From the NCBI RefSeq assembly GCF_014356525.2, contig NC_052507.1:37808368-37872367 (forward strand): a stretch of 64,000 nucleotides of DNA. Reading direction: 5' to 3'. Made by a program: the position numbers and the translations under genes. Source of the stretch: Nilaparvata lugens (taxonomy: Eukaryota; Arthropoda; Insecta; Hemiptera; Delphacidae). The notes beneath the pieces are model-generated. The model worked only from the letters and a program-made list of their open reading frames with translations, ran no database searches and was not told where the DNA came from. Each line of letters starts with the position of its first letter. Position 1 is the stretch's first letter. This document shows positions 18,994 through 31,820 of this stretch, one piece after another.

Positions 18994-21900
18994 TATTTCT
19001 CTTTGAATTAAATGAGAGGATCACTCCCCACATTACTGCTTCCAATCTGAGGGAGTTTGGAATAATGGAATAGACTGATATGAGCATAAAATACCTGGCG
19101 TTTTTCTCTATAGCATACAGAGTTGTATCGAGCGTTTGATAAGCATCAAGTGTCAATCATTGAGTCTGGAGCAGGTTGCTACCCACCTCTCAACATGTTG
19201 TTCCCTTCTCAATCATTCATAATCAGTTGAGAATGACATTGTACTATTTATGAATGTATGAATAAAATAATATCAAGAGTTGGCTGTGGCAAAAGACAAA
19301 CATTTTCATCATACTGAAATTGCATGAACCGTATTTAATCTTCAAAAGGAATTTCCTTCTAATACAGACATGGTGGATCCCTATTCTCTGTTGGTGTATG
19401 GCATTCGTTTCTTGAGATTATTCATGATGATAGTTATTTTGATCGGACAGATAGCAAGATAGCTGGTGGGAGCAGCATAGCGACACGTGCGTGTGTTGTG
19501 GCGTGTCGCATCGGTTGACTGCGAATCTATTTCCGTGATTGCCCATGGGAACATCACTCTGAGTGCAGGATAGTTGTTGTGCAGTGCAGAACATAGGACA
19601 CTGACTTCATAATATAAGATATATGTATAAGATACACATGTGGGATGGTGTGTGATGATAGCTAAGGGCTGTTGCTTTACTCTTACCAGTTCTCTCACTT
19701 CTGATATTCAGTTCTTCTTCTTTACTTTGTTATTTCTCTTCTTCTCCTTTTCACATCTTCTAATAATGCTACTTCTTTAATTTCCCAATTTCCTTCCCCA
19801 TCCTCCTTCCCCATCCTCCTTCCCCTTCTCCTTCTGCTTCTACTCCCACTTCTTCTTTTGTTTGATCTGATTGATTACGTACACCTTCTTCAAGGTACAT
19901 GAGAAACTAGGTTAAGTTGAAGTCCACAACGGATGTAAGTGGGTGTATAGATCATAGAACTGGGAAAGAGGAAAGTTGTTGGGTGGAAGAAATGGTACAA
20001 CTCTGAAAAAACATATGATTAGCAGAACAGGATTGGGAGTGGGCCCACAATAGAATAAGACAACTGACAAATTGCTAGATCTTCGCAAATTCTTTTTATC
20101 ATTATTGGAGATTAGGAGTGAATTGCAAATAATAAGATCTCATTGTTAATAGATACTTTTTTAATTATGGAAGAAATGCTCGCTGACAATGTAGACTTGA
20201 AATTTTGCATCTTGTAGATTGCGAATTTTAGCATAATGGGGTTTTTGATCAAATTTCATTGTGATGGGATTTTCGGAAAGAGATGTACATAATGAGAAGG
20301 AATGAATGTTTCTGGGTGCTATCTCACATCTTATTCTGCAACAGTGAAAGACCGTCAACACTGAGAAGACGGCAGAAACATTGAATCATATGCCACAGAG
20401 AAAGTTCTAAGGTTGAGCATGAGTGTTGTCGCGTCTTGCTGTCTCCTCAGGGAGAGATTGGTCCGCGTTGCAACTCTCAAGCACCATCACATTGTTCGAG
20501 CACATAAGTAGACTGAGTTCTGCTCAGAGAAAAGTTTCAGACACCAGAACAACTCCAGTTTTGAGGAAAGTAGAACGAAAAGAGGAAGGGATGGCGAAGT
20601 GAGCAGAAGCACATGTGGAAGGGGGATAAAGCAGAGAGGGAACAGTGAGAAGAATAGTAAGAGGATGAGGAAAAAGAGAAATAACGATGGAAAAGGAGGG
20701 AAGGGAAGAGAAGAAAGGATTGAAGAAAATTGAAATTGAAGAATTGAACAGAGAGAAAACGGCGATTAAGGTGAGAACAAAATACTTTTTTGTTCTTGTA
20801 TGTGAACAAAATCTGCTCAGTTTGAGAAAGTGATGACAGTAATTTCATAAAAGAAAAAACGCGAGGGGAAAACTTGAAACTATTAGGACAATTAAAGTCA
20901 AAGGAGTGAGAAAGAGGAGGAGGGAAAAGAAAGAAGCGAGAAGGTCTCGATATGGCTGGAAAAGAGGAGAAATTCCAATCGAAGTATGAGTTGAGATTAT
21001 ATAAAACTCAATTCGAACTAAATTGGGTTTTGAATTTTCAGAGTTTAATAATTGAATTTTGAAAACTTAATTTATCGGATTAGAATGTGATACTGATCTG
21101 TTCATTGGAAATTAATCATTCTCACCCACCATGATAAAAAATCTTTCTATAAAAAAATAATAATGCAATCCTTAGTAGAGATGGATTTGAAGTAAAGATA
21201 TCAGGTAAAGTTCGAAACGTAGACTTTTACAACCTATAATTCGTATAATATCAATGTAAAGTGAATGGAGATCAAATACTGTACTCTTGGAATTAGTCAA
21301 ATAAAGTAGGCCTGTAATGGGAACAAAAATCCATAATTTATCAGAATAGGTGTTCAATTACAATCTGACGTCAACGTCAATTGATCAGTTTAATCATCAC
21401 CAGATTAATTCTACATCAACCGTTCTTCGCCATACAATTTTCAAATTTCGGAGCTAACACGAAATTCCTGTTAACATTCGACTGCTATTTGGTGGATCAA
21501 ACTGAACTACCACCTTTGAGCTCGATGCAGTTTGTCTTTGTCAATTGGCACCTTCACTTGGTGACTTACCCCTCATCCGTCAACAGCGCAGTAAATGTCA
21601 CGAACTTGACACAATTAGAGCAGCATGACGGTAATTAGCGTGGAAGTATCGAGTAGGACTCCACATGAGCAACAAACACCTTGCCATAGCCAGGCTTGTC
21701 ACGTATGTGAAATTGGCATGGTGGGCGTGGGGCGTGACATACTCGTTGAAATTGCACGTCAACCACGTTCTAAACTGAAGACACGTTGGAGAAGTCATTT
21801 CTACTTTGCAGCTGCGATTAATCACGATTAATGACGTGATGGAATCATCATGTTGGCATCTGGAATGATTTTTGATAATCTCGTGGAAGTTTAATGAAAA

Positions 21901-22164
21901 TGCGTGTTTCGAAGCGAAATACGTCTACTGCACACCTGGTTTCGATTCACAACTTATTTAGGAGACAGGAGCCTACGAGCGCCATTTCCTGCAGTATCAG
22001 GTAGTCGGATTGAAGTAGTGAGAAAATCTAGGCGAGAAAATAATGTGTGTTAGAGACGTGTGGTTGAGGGTGGTAAGGGAGTGAATAAAATTTGGGGCGC
22101 CCATTCAGTAAGGGGTGTGCGTAATGTAAACATTTCGAATTGAGTGATTCGAAAGAACATCTAC
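18994..22164. other. Non-coding DNA with purine- and pyrimidine-rich tracts
   Basis: No gene recognised. Pyrimidine-rich at about 19700-19860 and purine-rich at about 20570-20980. All open frames here are short and lack motifs. Confidence 0.55.
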
Positions 22165-22322
22165 CTTTTTCTTTTTCTTTTTCTTTTTCTTTTTCTTTTT
22201 CTTTTTCTTTTTCTTTTTCTTTTTCTTTTTCTTTTTCTTTTTCTTTTTCTTTTTCTTTTTCTTTTTCTTTTTCTTTTTCTTTTTCTTTTTCTTTTTCTTT
22301 TTCTTTTTCTTTTTCTTTTTCC
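22165..22322. repeat. (CTTTTT)n hexanucleotide microsatellite
   Basis: About 26 nearly perfect copies, flanked on the right by further C/T-rich sequence. The long frames across it (poly-Lys, Phe-Ser, Leu-Phe) are artefacts. Confidence 0.97.
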
Positions 22323-24612
22323 TTCCCATCTTCATCTCCTTTTCCTTTTCTCTTCCTCTTCTCTTGCTTTCCTCTCTATCTCTTTCATAGAAGAAACCAC
22401 AAATCCTTTTGCCGTGCGCGAGAACTGAATTTCCGTTGGAAGAACTTTTCAAAGCCTCGCTCTTTGCATGAGTAAGGTGAAATTTTTGTAGCGAGATTTG
22501 TGAATCTCAACTTTGACATGATTCAAAAAGATTCTGGCATTCAATCAGTGGATTCTCTGGTCATGTAGTTGGAAATTGTTGCTCCCACAATCTTAGACTT
22601 CCACGTTCATATAGCAGAAAACCACCTTTAAGATGAAGGAAGATTGAGTTCAAATTTATTATGAATCAGCACTTTGACACATAAATAAATCATGTTTTTA
22701 TCTAATCACTGAACAATGATTCTGATTATCAGAATCAAGGAATATATTTTTACTATAGAAATATTTCATATACTGTAGTTCCTATATGATATCAAAAATA
22801 GTTTGTCAGCATGTTCCCCATTACTAGAGTGAATATTTTTGATTTCTTACATAAGTTTTCAGATAATTTGTAATCTCTCAAATTCATTCAATGGTAGCCA
22901 ACTACGTGTACTATTATGAGAATACTACAAATCAATTTTAGAAGTCTTCTTCTTCTTTTTTTGAGGATTAGGCGTAGGCGTACACAGGCGCACACCCGTT
23001 CCGGCTTCAAACAATATAACTATTTATCTTACCATCTTTTTAGAGGTCTGCCAATATCCCTTCTACCATAGAGTCAATATTTCATGACAGCCTTTGGAAT
23101 CATTGTATCTGGCATTCGTTCCACATAAATTTTCCAGTTCAATCTGTTTATTTCAAGTTTTGAAGCTAATGATGATATTCCTAACTCATTTCTATTGTCA
23201 TCATTGCGGAATCTGCAGAATTTTAGAAGTATTGGGAGAATATTGACAATTTTCCACAGTACTTTTTTTCAAGAGTAATTACATAAGTAATAATTTCGTT
23301 AAACTAGAGCATTGATAACTGATGATTCTCAACAAAATGTCTCATTGAAGGGCTTCAGGAATAACTCATTATGCAATCATTCAATCAATATGATTATCAT
23401 AATAATAATTTTCAACTTGAGTTATCTTATTTACAGGAACATTGGAATCTATCACTATCAAATTTATATGTATAATATATCAAATTTATTCTCATTTGTA
23501 TTTCCAAATCATTGCATTCTGACTATTTTGGTTCTGAAACTTTTGAGCATAAATTCGATTTAATTTTAATTATTGGCTCATTTAGGATTTTAAGTGTTGT
23601 TCGGGATACAGATAATCTCAATTCATTGGTTATGCAATCATAAACCTGATATGAGTTAGAAATTCCAATAATAATTCCCCTACATTCCACTCAGGTAAAT
23701 ATCATCTTGTCTATATTATCCTAGTGAATCCGATTCACTGGATAATATTTGGAGTGAATTAGAGCTGAATAGCATCAGCATTGCTAACCATGTGAGAATA
23801 ACTTGGCTTAGCGTGTTAGGGTCCAATATACAGTAATAATGAAATTGCTCTTCTTCATTATGCTAATGCATTCTGTGAATATTGAGAGAACTATTTCATC
23901 ATCACTGTTGGCTTGCCAAAGGTATTCATTGTCCAAATGAATGGGATGATCTAGAAGCGGCAAGGCTGGGCTGCACAAGTCAGTGGGTCGTCCTCACCCA
24001 CCGCACAGTCACAAAGGTTATCACAGAATGTGTGTGACTTATTCATGCAAATGTAGTATGGATAAGAGTTGAGGAGAAGATGGGACGAGCATTACACTAA
24101 TTGCATTTTTCAGTTTTGTCATGAGATAGTTATGAAAGTGAACGCTAGATTGGAACGTGAGGCTTGGTAATAAATTTAACGCACCATAAATACAAAATAT
24201 AATATGTCAAACCTTTGATTTATTTTATTAAATTGGGATAAAAAGAAGTTATGGACTGTAGTCTGTTTCTAAAGTTGATTGTGAATGATAAATAAATAAG
24301 TAAGTAAGTAAGTAAGTCCAGAATGATGATGATGATGATGAAAATAATAATCTTTATAATAAAATATGGTTCCATTCACACAATTATAGGCCAAAATAAT
24401 ATTTGATCCCAACCTCTCTTATCTATATATTCCAATTTTTTTGTCTTTTTTCCAAGCTCTTCTTTCTTTCTTTTCTTTTTCGCTCAACCTTTTCTTTTTC
24501 TCTCGTTATCGGCTGTTGATTTATTTTTAGTATCCTTACTCTCCTGACCTGTTCATTGCTTAGATTTCCCCATTCCTCTTGCAATTTTTCACAGTCTAAT
24601 ACTTCCTCCTCA
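22323..24612. other. Non-coding DNA, no gene seen
   Basis: AT-rich. Contains a short (AAGT)n run near 24296-24317 and (GAT)n near 24325-24342. Confidence 0.55.
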
Positions 24613-24614
24613 TA

Positions 24615-25276
24615 TACAGAGTGATTCACATAAGGTGTAACGATAGGTAACTTGTTAACCGTTCATTTCACTTTGAATGGGCAACTTCTCTTCATTTTTT
24701 GTGACATTTTACGACATGCCATTTTAAATTGAAAATTTGGCCGCCATCTTCCAAAATGGAGGACAACTTCATTTATTTGAATGGCAACCCCAACTTTTTA
24801 TGAATGTTTTGAATTCTACGTAGAATTCTAAGACATTTTTACTCCTGTCATTTTTTTGATAAACCCAACGGTTTATGAGCTGGAGGGTATTTTTGTATTC
24901 TTATCGTGAAGCAAATATAATAGTTTTTTTCCAATGATTAACCACCGGTATATCAAAAACCATTAATCCATCAGCCAACTTTGAATGGGAACTTCCTTTA
25001 TTTTTTGTGGCTATTATTTACGACATGCCATTCTACATTGAAAATTTGTACTCCTGTTTACATTTTTACTCCTGTCATTTTTTTGATGAACCTAACCGGG
25101 CCATTTGAAAAAAAATAAATTTGTCCTTCATTTTGGAAGATGGTGGCCAAGTTTTCAATTTAAAATGGCTTATCGTAAAATGTCACAAAAAAGAAGGGAT
25201 TGCACATTTAAAGTTCTCTGTAAAATGAACGGTTAACAAGTTACCTATTGTTACACCTTATGTGAATCATTCTGTA
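24615..25276. mobile_element. Long-TIR non-autonomous DNA element (TA-flanked)
   Basis: Ends TACAGAGTGATTCACATAAG and its inverted partner TACAGAATGATTCACATAAG, with homology extending about 155 bases into each arm. Flanked by TA on both sides, as in Tc1/mariner-type insertion. Internally, parts of the left arm (about 24670-24740) recur at 24979-25050, and ACTCCTGTCATTTTTTTGAT occurs twice (near 24840 and 25070), so it has been partly duplicated. No transposase. Confidence 0.75.
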
Positions 25277-25278
25277 TA

Positions 25279-25510
25279 TTTTTCCTATATATACAGGACT
25301 ATTAATTTTTCAATACATATTGAGTAGTACAAATAAAAATGCGTTGTCATTCATTAATGGCATGTAAGATAACATTTACCTTATGATAATTTATTATCAA
25401 ATAAGATATCAAATATTTCATAAATAAGGAAATAAGGTATTGATTATATGACATTTATACGGTTAACGATTTTTTTATCTATATATATATACATGCATAC
25501 ATACATATAT

Positions 25511-25570
<60 letters not shown>

Positions 25571-26411
25571 ATATATATATACGGTATTGTTGTCAGTTTT
25601 ATATGTCTATAGTCTATTCTCAAGTTTATTTCGAACCCTTTCCCATTAATAATTGTCTAGCCGCAAAGCAATAAGCAGTAACTCAGTGAAGGCCGTGCCT
25701 TCAGTCCATTCTCTTCGGGGTAAAGTATTTTCAGCCAAAGAAAAGTCCAATTAAGGACCAAACTATTTATGGAAGACAGCTGCAAGTAGTTATCTGTTGT
25801 CCTCTAAGGTCTAATCCTTTGCTGGCGAAATTGCAACGGCTTTCTTACCCTTGACAAGATGTATTTGCTTTGCTGCTTTTCCATATAATATGTGCTGTAG
25901 CAACTCGGCAGTTGGTACAGCACATAATGTGGATTCCACATTATTTGCTATCAACTAATTATAATCTCGATTGCTTTGATACCGAATAAATAATCCTCCA
26001 GCATCAATTATATGGACAATTTTACAGCTATTCGTTACAGTCATTGGAATCCCATAATTATGTTCAGCGTTGAATTGAGGACTTTACACTTAGAAAATTG
26101 TGAAACTCAAATCATTCAACAAATCTAATATCAGTTCACATAACTTAGAATTATTGGCACATTGTATCAAATCAACATCGACTTTTTTGTAGAGTAAGAG
26201 GTTTCAAACGTAGTATCTCTCCAGAAATCTATCTATCCAATAGTATTTTTGGGAAGCGTTAAGCTTATCATTTTATTTGAAATAAAATTAAGAATAATGA
26301 ATTAATAAAAAATGAATACTTTTTTCTAGATAAGTACAATAATTATTGAATTGGAAGACTGGATATTGATTAATCACACAGTGAAAGACATTATAATAGT
26401 AACATGTAAAT
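25279..26411. other. Non-coding DNA with (TA)n run
   Basis: Long AT dinucleotide tract at about 25484-25580 with short interruptions. No gene seen in the rest. Confidence 0.6.
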
Positions 26412-26551
26412 TTTTACTTTCCTTGCCCTATTACCATAGGTAAGGAAAGTATTGCTTTCCAAAAAAAATTAAGGTACCCTTATTTCAAGTTTTCTATACG
26501 TTTCAAGGTCCCCTGAGTCCAAAAACATGGTTTTTGGGTATTGGTCTGTGT

Positions 26552-26601
<50 letters not shown>

Positions 26602-27085
26602 CTGTGAACACGATATCTCCATTCCTAATTAACCGATTGACTTGAAATTTCAAACTTAAGGTCCTTATACAACGAGGATCCGACAACAAGAAATTCAATA
26701 AAATTCAGTCCAAAATGGCGGATAATTACTAAAAAACCATGTTTTTCACGGTTTTCTCGAAAACGGCTCTAACGATTTTCTTCAAATTTGTACCATGGAT
26801 AGCTATTTATAAGCCCTATCAACTGACATAAGTCTCATTTCTGGGAAAATTGCAGGAGCTCCGTAATATTTTTGAGGAAAATGGCGGATAATCACTAAAA
26901 AACCATGTTTTTCACGGTTTTCTCGGAAACGGCTCTAACGATTTTCTTCAAATTTATACCATGGATAGCTATTTATAAGCCCTATCAACTGACATGAGTC
27001 TAATTATACACATATACAGAAGTTTGATCGTAGTTTCAAATATGAGCAAGGAAAGTTGTGTGAGTGTACCACACCAGATTTTTAT
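26412..27085. repeat. Planthopper-type interspersed repeat
   Basis: Begins TTTACTTTCCTTGCCCTATT and ends near GCAAGGAAAGTTGTGTGAGT, and has an internal (GT)n at about 26548-26596. I recognise the core (TTTCAAGGTCCCCTGAGTCC, GGTTTTTGGGTATTGGTCTG) as a very common planthopper repeat; this is memory, not a search. A block of about 160 bases (AAAATGGCGGATAATYACTA to CCCTATCAACTGACAT) occurs twice in tandem, at about 26713-26832 and 26878-26996. The class is unknown. Confidence 0.65.
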
Positions 27086-30000
27086 TGGGTGTAATTCATC
27101 AATTTCCCTACATTAACAAAGTCAGAAATCATTATATTCATGATCGAGAGATGACAACTGGATAACAGTCATATCCCAAAACTGTCTCTCCCGAGTTTCC
27201 ATGAATGTAATTCACCAACAAAGCGTATCCACTAATTTCTGATACAACAAAATAATTCAGTTACGAAGCACGATAACTTACTAGATATAGATAGAGAAAA
27301 CTGAGAGATTCGGCACAAAACAATATCATGGTAATAATTGAGACTGGATGCGGCTCATTAAATTCAAACATTGTTCGGCATTAATCTCGTGATCCTGTAT
27401 TGTATCATCCCCAACAATAATCAAAATTGATTACACTTCTGGGAAGTTTCTGCTGAAATGTATTATGATATAAGTCAGGGTGTGATCAATTAGATCAGCT
27501 AAATTTCCAACCGAAATACCTCACATTAGCAAATCTGAACGATTTTATCTCATTCCATGTGCAATCGTGTCGAACATTCTTATCATCTATAATGTAAACT
27601 CACATTTTGAATTTCTGCCAGTTTATTTTTAATTCTAGAATGGAATTCAAGCCCTGTGCATTTCTACTACATGGGTATCGTTACTCATAGAAGCATTCTA
27701 TTCACTTCAGTTTTCAACACCACAGCTTAATGTTGTACTTTGAACCTTGTAATCTTGTACTTGTAACTTATAACTTTCTACTATCACGTGTTGCCTAACT
27801 ATATTCATCAATTTTGTAAAGCCTGTGTGGATAAATGAAATTGAAAATTGAAAAGATATCGCTTTTAATTTGGAAATTCTTTGGACATTTCCAACAATTT
27901 TATCGATGTATTTAAGAAGAATGAGCTCACAATACAGTACTGTACATAGAAACTGATAACATATAATCATTTGCAGAACATATAGCTTAGTAACTGTGAG
28001 AAGAAAAAAATCCTGCAGAGGTTTAAAAACCAGATCGCAGGAAGATTTCAACCAGATTTTGACCCTTCAGAAGTAGATATTTGAAAATGGAAAACTATAC
28101 TGACATTAGACACTACTAACTCTGAGAAGGGTGGTTCCTATAGAATATTCCCAAAAACAATATATTTTTGAAAAAAAAAATATATTAAGAGGTATAATAA
28201 GATTATTTCTCCATAAAACTCAATAGAGGTCCAACTTATCCTCTCTTCTATGACAAATTAAAACAAGAGTACAAGGGATTTTCAAGATAGAATGATGTTA
28301 GAAAGATAGAATATCGATCAATTCTTGGATACCACGATACATGAATTAGTTTACTTGAGTCATGGAGAATCAAGAATGGATATACATCCACAATAGATAA
28401 AAAAAATACTTTTGAAAACTTTCAAAAACCAAAACATCGACATTGAAGGATGTGGATAACTGATTGATTTTGCTGCCTGTACCTATTGTCTAAAATACTG
28501 TCATCAAAAGTCAAGATCCTCAAAGTCCCAATTCGAAAACTCTTCATTCCTCTAGGCAGAAAGCACTTGAACTATATCTCACCGCTAACAAAACACACAC
28601 ACACACACAGTTGAATTAAACGACGCCACTCGACTTCTATTTTGTGCGGTGATGAATGAGATCAACCCGTGAAAAATGTGTTTATACCAAGACAGCGTGT
28701 TCTCAACTTCAGAATAAATTAGTCGAGTTGATGATGTAGCGGACGCATACAAACCAGAAATGTTTCCCACTGGATAATTCTGAATGCCGATCATTCCATT
28801 TATTTGAACTTGAGTAGGTTGAATTCGCAGCGCACCCACCAAAACGACCCAACACTTTTTGAATGGATTCGAGAAGTAACGCTCTTGCAACAGCCAAATG
28901 TCCTTTTTGTTCGTCATTCTGGTTATAATCTACTCTCCCTTTTTCCTCCCTCCTATTCCCTCTTATCATTCCTTTCTCTCCCCACTCATCGTCATTCTTC
29001 TTATCACTCACTTTTTCAATTTTATCTTCTACCCACATTATTCCTCTTATTCATTTTAAAACTTTCACTTTCCTTCTAGATTCTTCCATTTCTCATCATT
29101 CTCATTCCTCGTCAAACATTTTTTCCTCTTTTCATCCTTCTCAAACACCGGCTACCCTTTATCCTAATCACCACAATTCTACACATTACCTCTAATTTAA
29201 ACCAATATCCACAATAACCTTCACAATTCTCTATAGTTTGTCATTTATCAAGTCTCTCTTCTAACTCCTCATAAACTGTTGCTTCTACTATTCTTTCTGT
29301 ACCTCATATCTTTAACTTTCCTCATTCTCTCCTCTCTCTCTGTCCTTCTTTATTCCCTCTTTCAATCCACCCGCAGCATTTTGCTTCCTTCATCTCTAAT
29401 TAGTATGTTTTCATTTGATATTGACGATTCCTCAAAACCATAATCTACACCATTTTTCTGCATCCACTACTTTCTCCAACTGTTAAGTTCTCATTCTTTC
29501 TCTTTTCTTTTTCTTTCTCCCACAGCCAGATGATATTTATCTTTTACTTCGTTTGTCCTTCCTTAATCTCAACTACACATCCACTTCATTATTGTCATAA
29601 TTTTTCATATTTCTTCTCTGTATCCATCCATTTCATTCTATTCCTCGAATGTTTAATCTGTTCCAATTCATTTTCTTCGAAAATCTCATATTTCTTCTTG
29701 TCTCCCTTAAAATTATCATCTTATTTACCGCCACTTTCCTCCTCATTATATATCCTTCTATTCTTGCAACTCTCCTTATTCCTTCAATTTTCTTTATTTC
29801 TACTTTCTGCTTCACACTCTCACCCTTCTGACCTCTCTCCTGTTTCGCTCCAATTTCATTCTTCTTCCTGCAATGTGCATTTCGAGACCAGAACAAAGCC
29901 AGGCATTGTGCTTGATTAATTAACCCAAAGTTTGAATGTAGCTCACCCTTCCTCCCCCCATTCCTCCAATTGGCATCTCTCTTTCCCCACCCCTATTTCT

Positions 30001-31770
30001 TCTCATTCCATAGAGATTGTTCCTGTTCTTTCCCTTCATCAGCTTTCTCACTCGCTCCAATCGACATCTATTCTTTCCTCTGTTTTCCTCTTTCCCCACC
30101 ACCATCCTATCCAGAGCTGAACACAAATCGCTGGCTGTTTTATAACTCGACAGAGTTTGGCCCATAGGCTACTATTGTTTCCTCATATAATAGACCCCGT
30201 ACTGTATGGAAGGGGGTTTCAAGGGGGTCTTCTGATTCATTTGCAATGCTGTTGTGTTATGTACAAGTCAAAAGGCTGCGCTCATGCTTTTAAAGAGGCG
30301 CCTACTCCTCTCTGTCACTACATTATCAACGCCTCTCGCTCACTCACACTCCAGGTGACATCACATTATCTCACTCACTTCTTGTCAAGGGGATCTAACA
30401 CGATGTTGAGTGTAATAGGGAATCATGAAAGTGTTCACTCATAACTACATAACCATCCACACACATTTGGTAAGTTTGAGTAGGGGGATAAATCCCTCTC
30501 TTACCTTCGATAATGACGCACAGCATTGAGAATAACTGATGAACAAGGTGCAAGAAAAGGTATTTTTAGAAAGTAATGGTATCATACATTTTCTGACTAA
30601 TATTAGTTATTTTGTCACTTTCTTTCGAAGGTCTGATATTTGTTTATTGAACAAAAAATCATGGATCGTATAGAATGATATTGATATAACACTTCATTTT
30701 ATAGAATTAAAAGACTCAGTTACTATAAAGAATGATAGAATTATAATAAAGAGATGATAGTAGGAATAATAGGATGTGAAGATTTCATAGAGAATATTAA
30801 TTCAGTATTTTTTGTAGAACCGAATAGGCCTACGGATTTCAAGTCAAAACCTGTGAATGGAGGATGCGCATAGGAGAGCTAAAACTATCCAATCGAAGAT
30901 ATAGCTGGAACACAAACTGTAATAAATGTTGATTCTGAACTTTGTGATCGATGGTATTATTTTTGGGTAGGATAGATGGAAATTTGGAAGGGTTGAACGG
31001 TTTGAGTCTGGATGGGATGAAGGGTTGAGCAGTCAGTTCTCACCAGACCACACTCACACACGTCCACTCACACTACTGCCGCAAGTGTGTGAGGAATTTT
31101 GGCGCCCAGTGAGCACAAATCATCTTACAAAACGTTCCTTTTCCGGTTTCCATTGCCGTTCCTACTTCCGTTCCTGCTCTCCCACCTTGATCCGTTTCAG
31201 AAAATAGACGAGAACGGAACTGAAATGTGTGCCAGAAAATTAGGTGTCATGCTCGATAGGTTTGCATTGATTTTGTGTAGGCTATTCTATTGATAGCTGT
31301 GAAGAATCCTTCATACGTTCATACCTGTAGAAGAGGATGCCGTTCCTCATGTGTAACTTAGTTCCAATGATGAAGCTGTACATAAATATTACTATTATGT
31401 ATTATAGATTTCAAATGTTGCAGCGAATTATGCATTTCTATCATCAATTATTATCATTCTTCAATCTAACAATATTTTCGCTCCGTTTGAAAGATCAAAT
31501 TGAATAGATTTTTCAATTAGATCTGTACCGTAGCAACAGTCTTTTGTTTAAAAAGAACTGATTCAGATAATCCTTAAAACTCAATAAATAAGTACAGTTC
31601 ATTCATTCATGCTATTTATTTTGTCACTCTCATTGCGAGAGTATAGTCCATGATGAATGAATATTGGATCACTTTTCCATAAGATGTGAGCTAGCAATAT
31701 AATAATTCGCTATTGTATCATGTCTAATTAATCCATCTAAACCTAATTTCATGGTTGTTTCTTGTTTCAG
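27086..31770. other. Non-coding DNA, strongly pyrimidine-rich at 28920-30115
   Basis: No gene recognised. From about 28920 to 30115 the plus strand is dominated by C and T for over a kilobase without being a simple tandem repeat. The long frames there (for example 29530-29919) are Ser/Leu/Phe-rich composition artefacts. Confidence 0.55.
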
Positions 31771-31820
31771 GTATGCTGCAGTTAACAAGCACGGACGAAT
31801 ACATTTTGAAAGCTGAAAAC
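31771..31820 (+). CDS. Candidate internal exon, unidentified
   Basis: Fifty bases bounded by a strong acceptor (CTAAT branch-like site, then TTGTTTCTTGTTTCAG) and a strong donor (AAC/GTGAGT). The third frame is open and reads MLQLTSTDEYILKAEN, ending in phase 0. The other two frames contain stops. I do not recognise the peptide. Splice-like context in AT-rich DNA arises by chance, so this is only a candidate. Confidence 0.22.

Noticed and set aside
22105..22452. 115-codon minus-strand frame with a long lysine run, and two overlapping plus-strand frames
   Set aside because: All are translations of the (CTTTTT)n microsatellite and have no other content.
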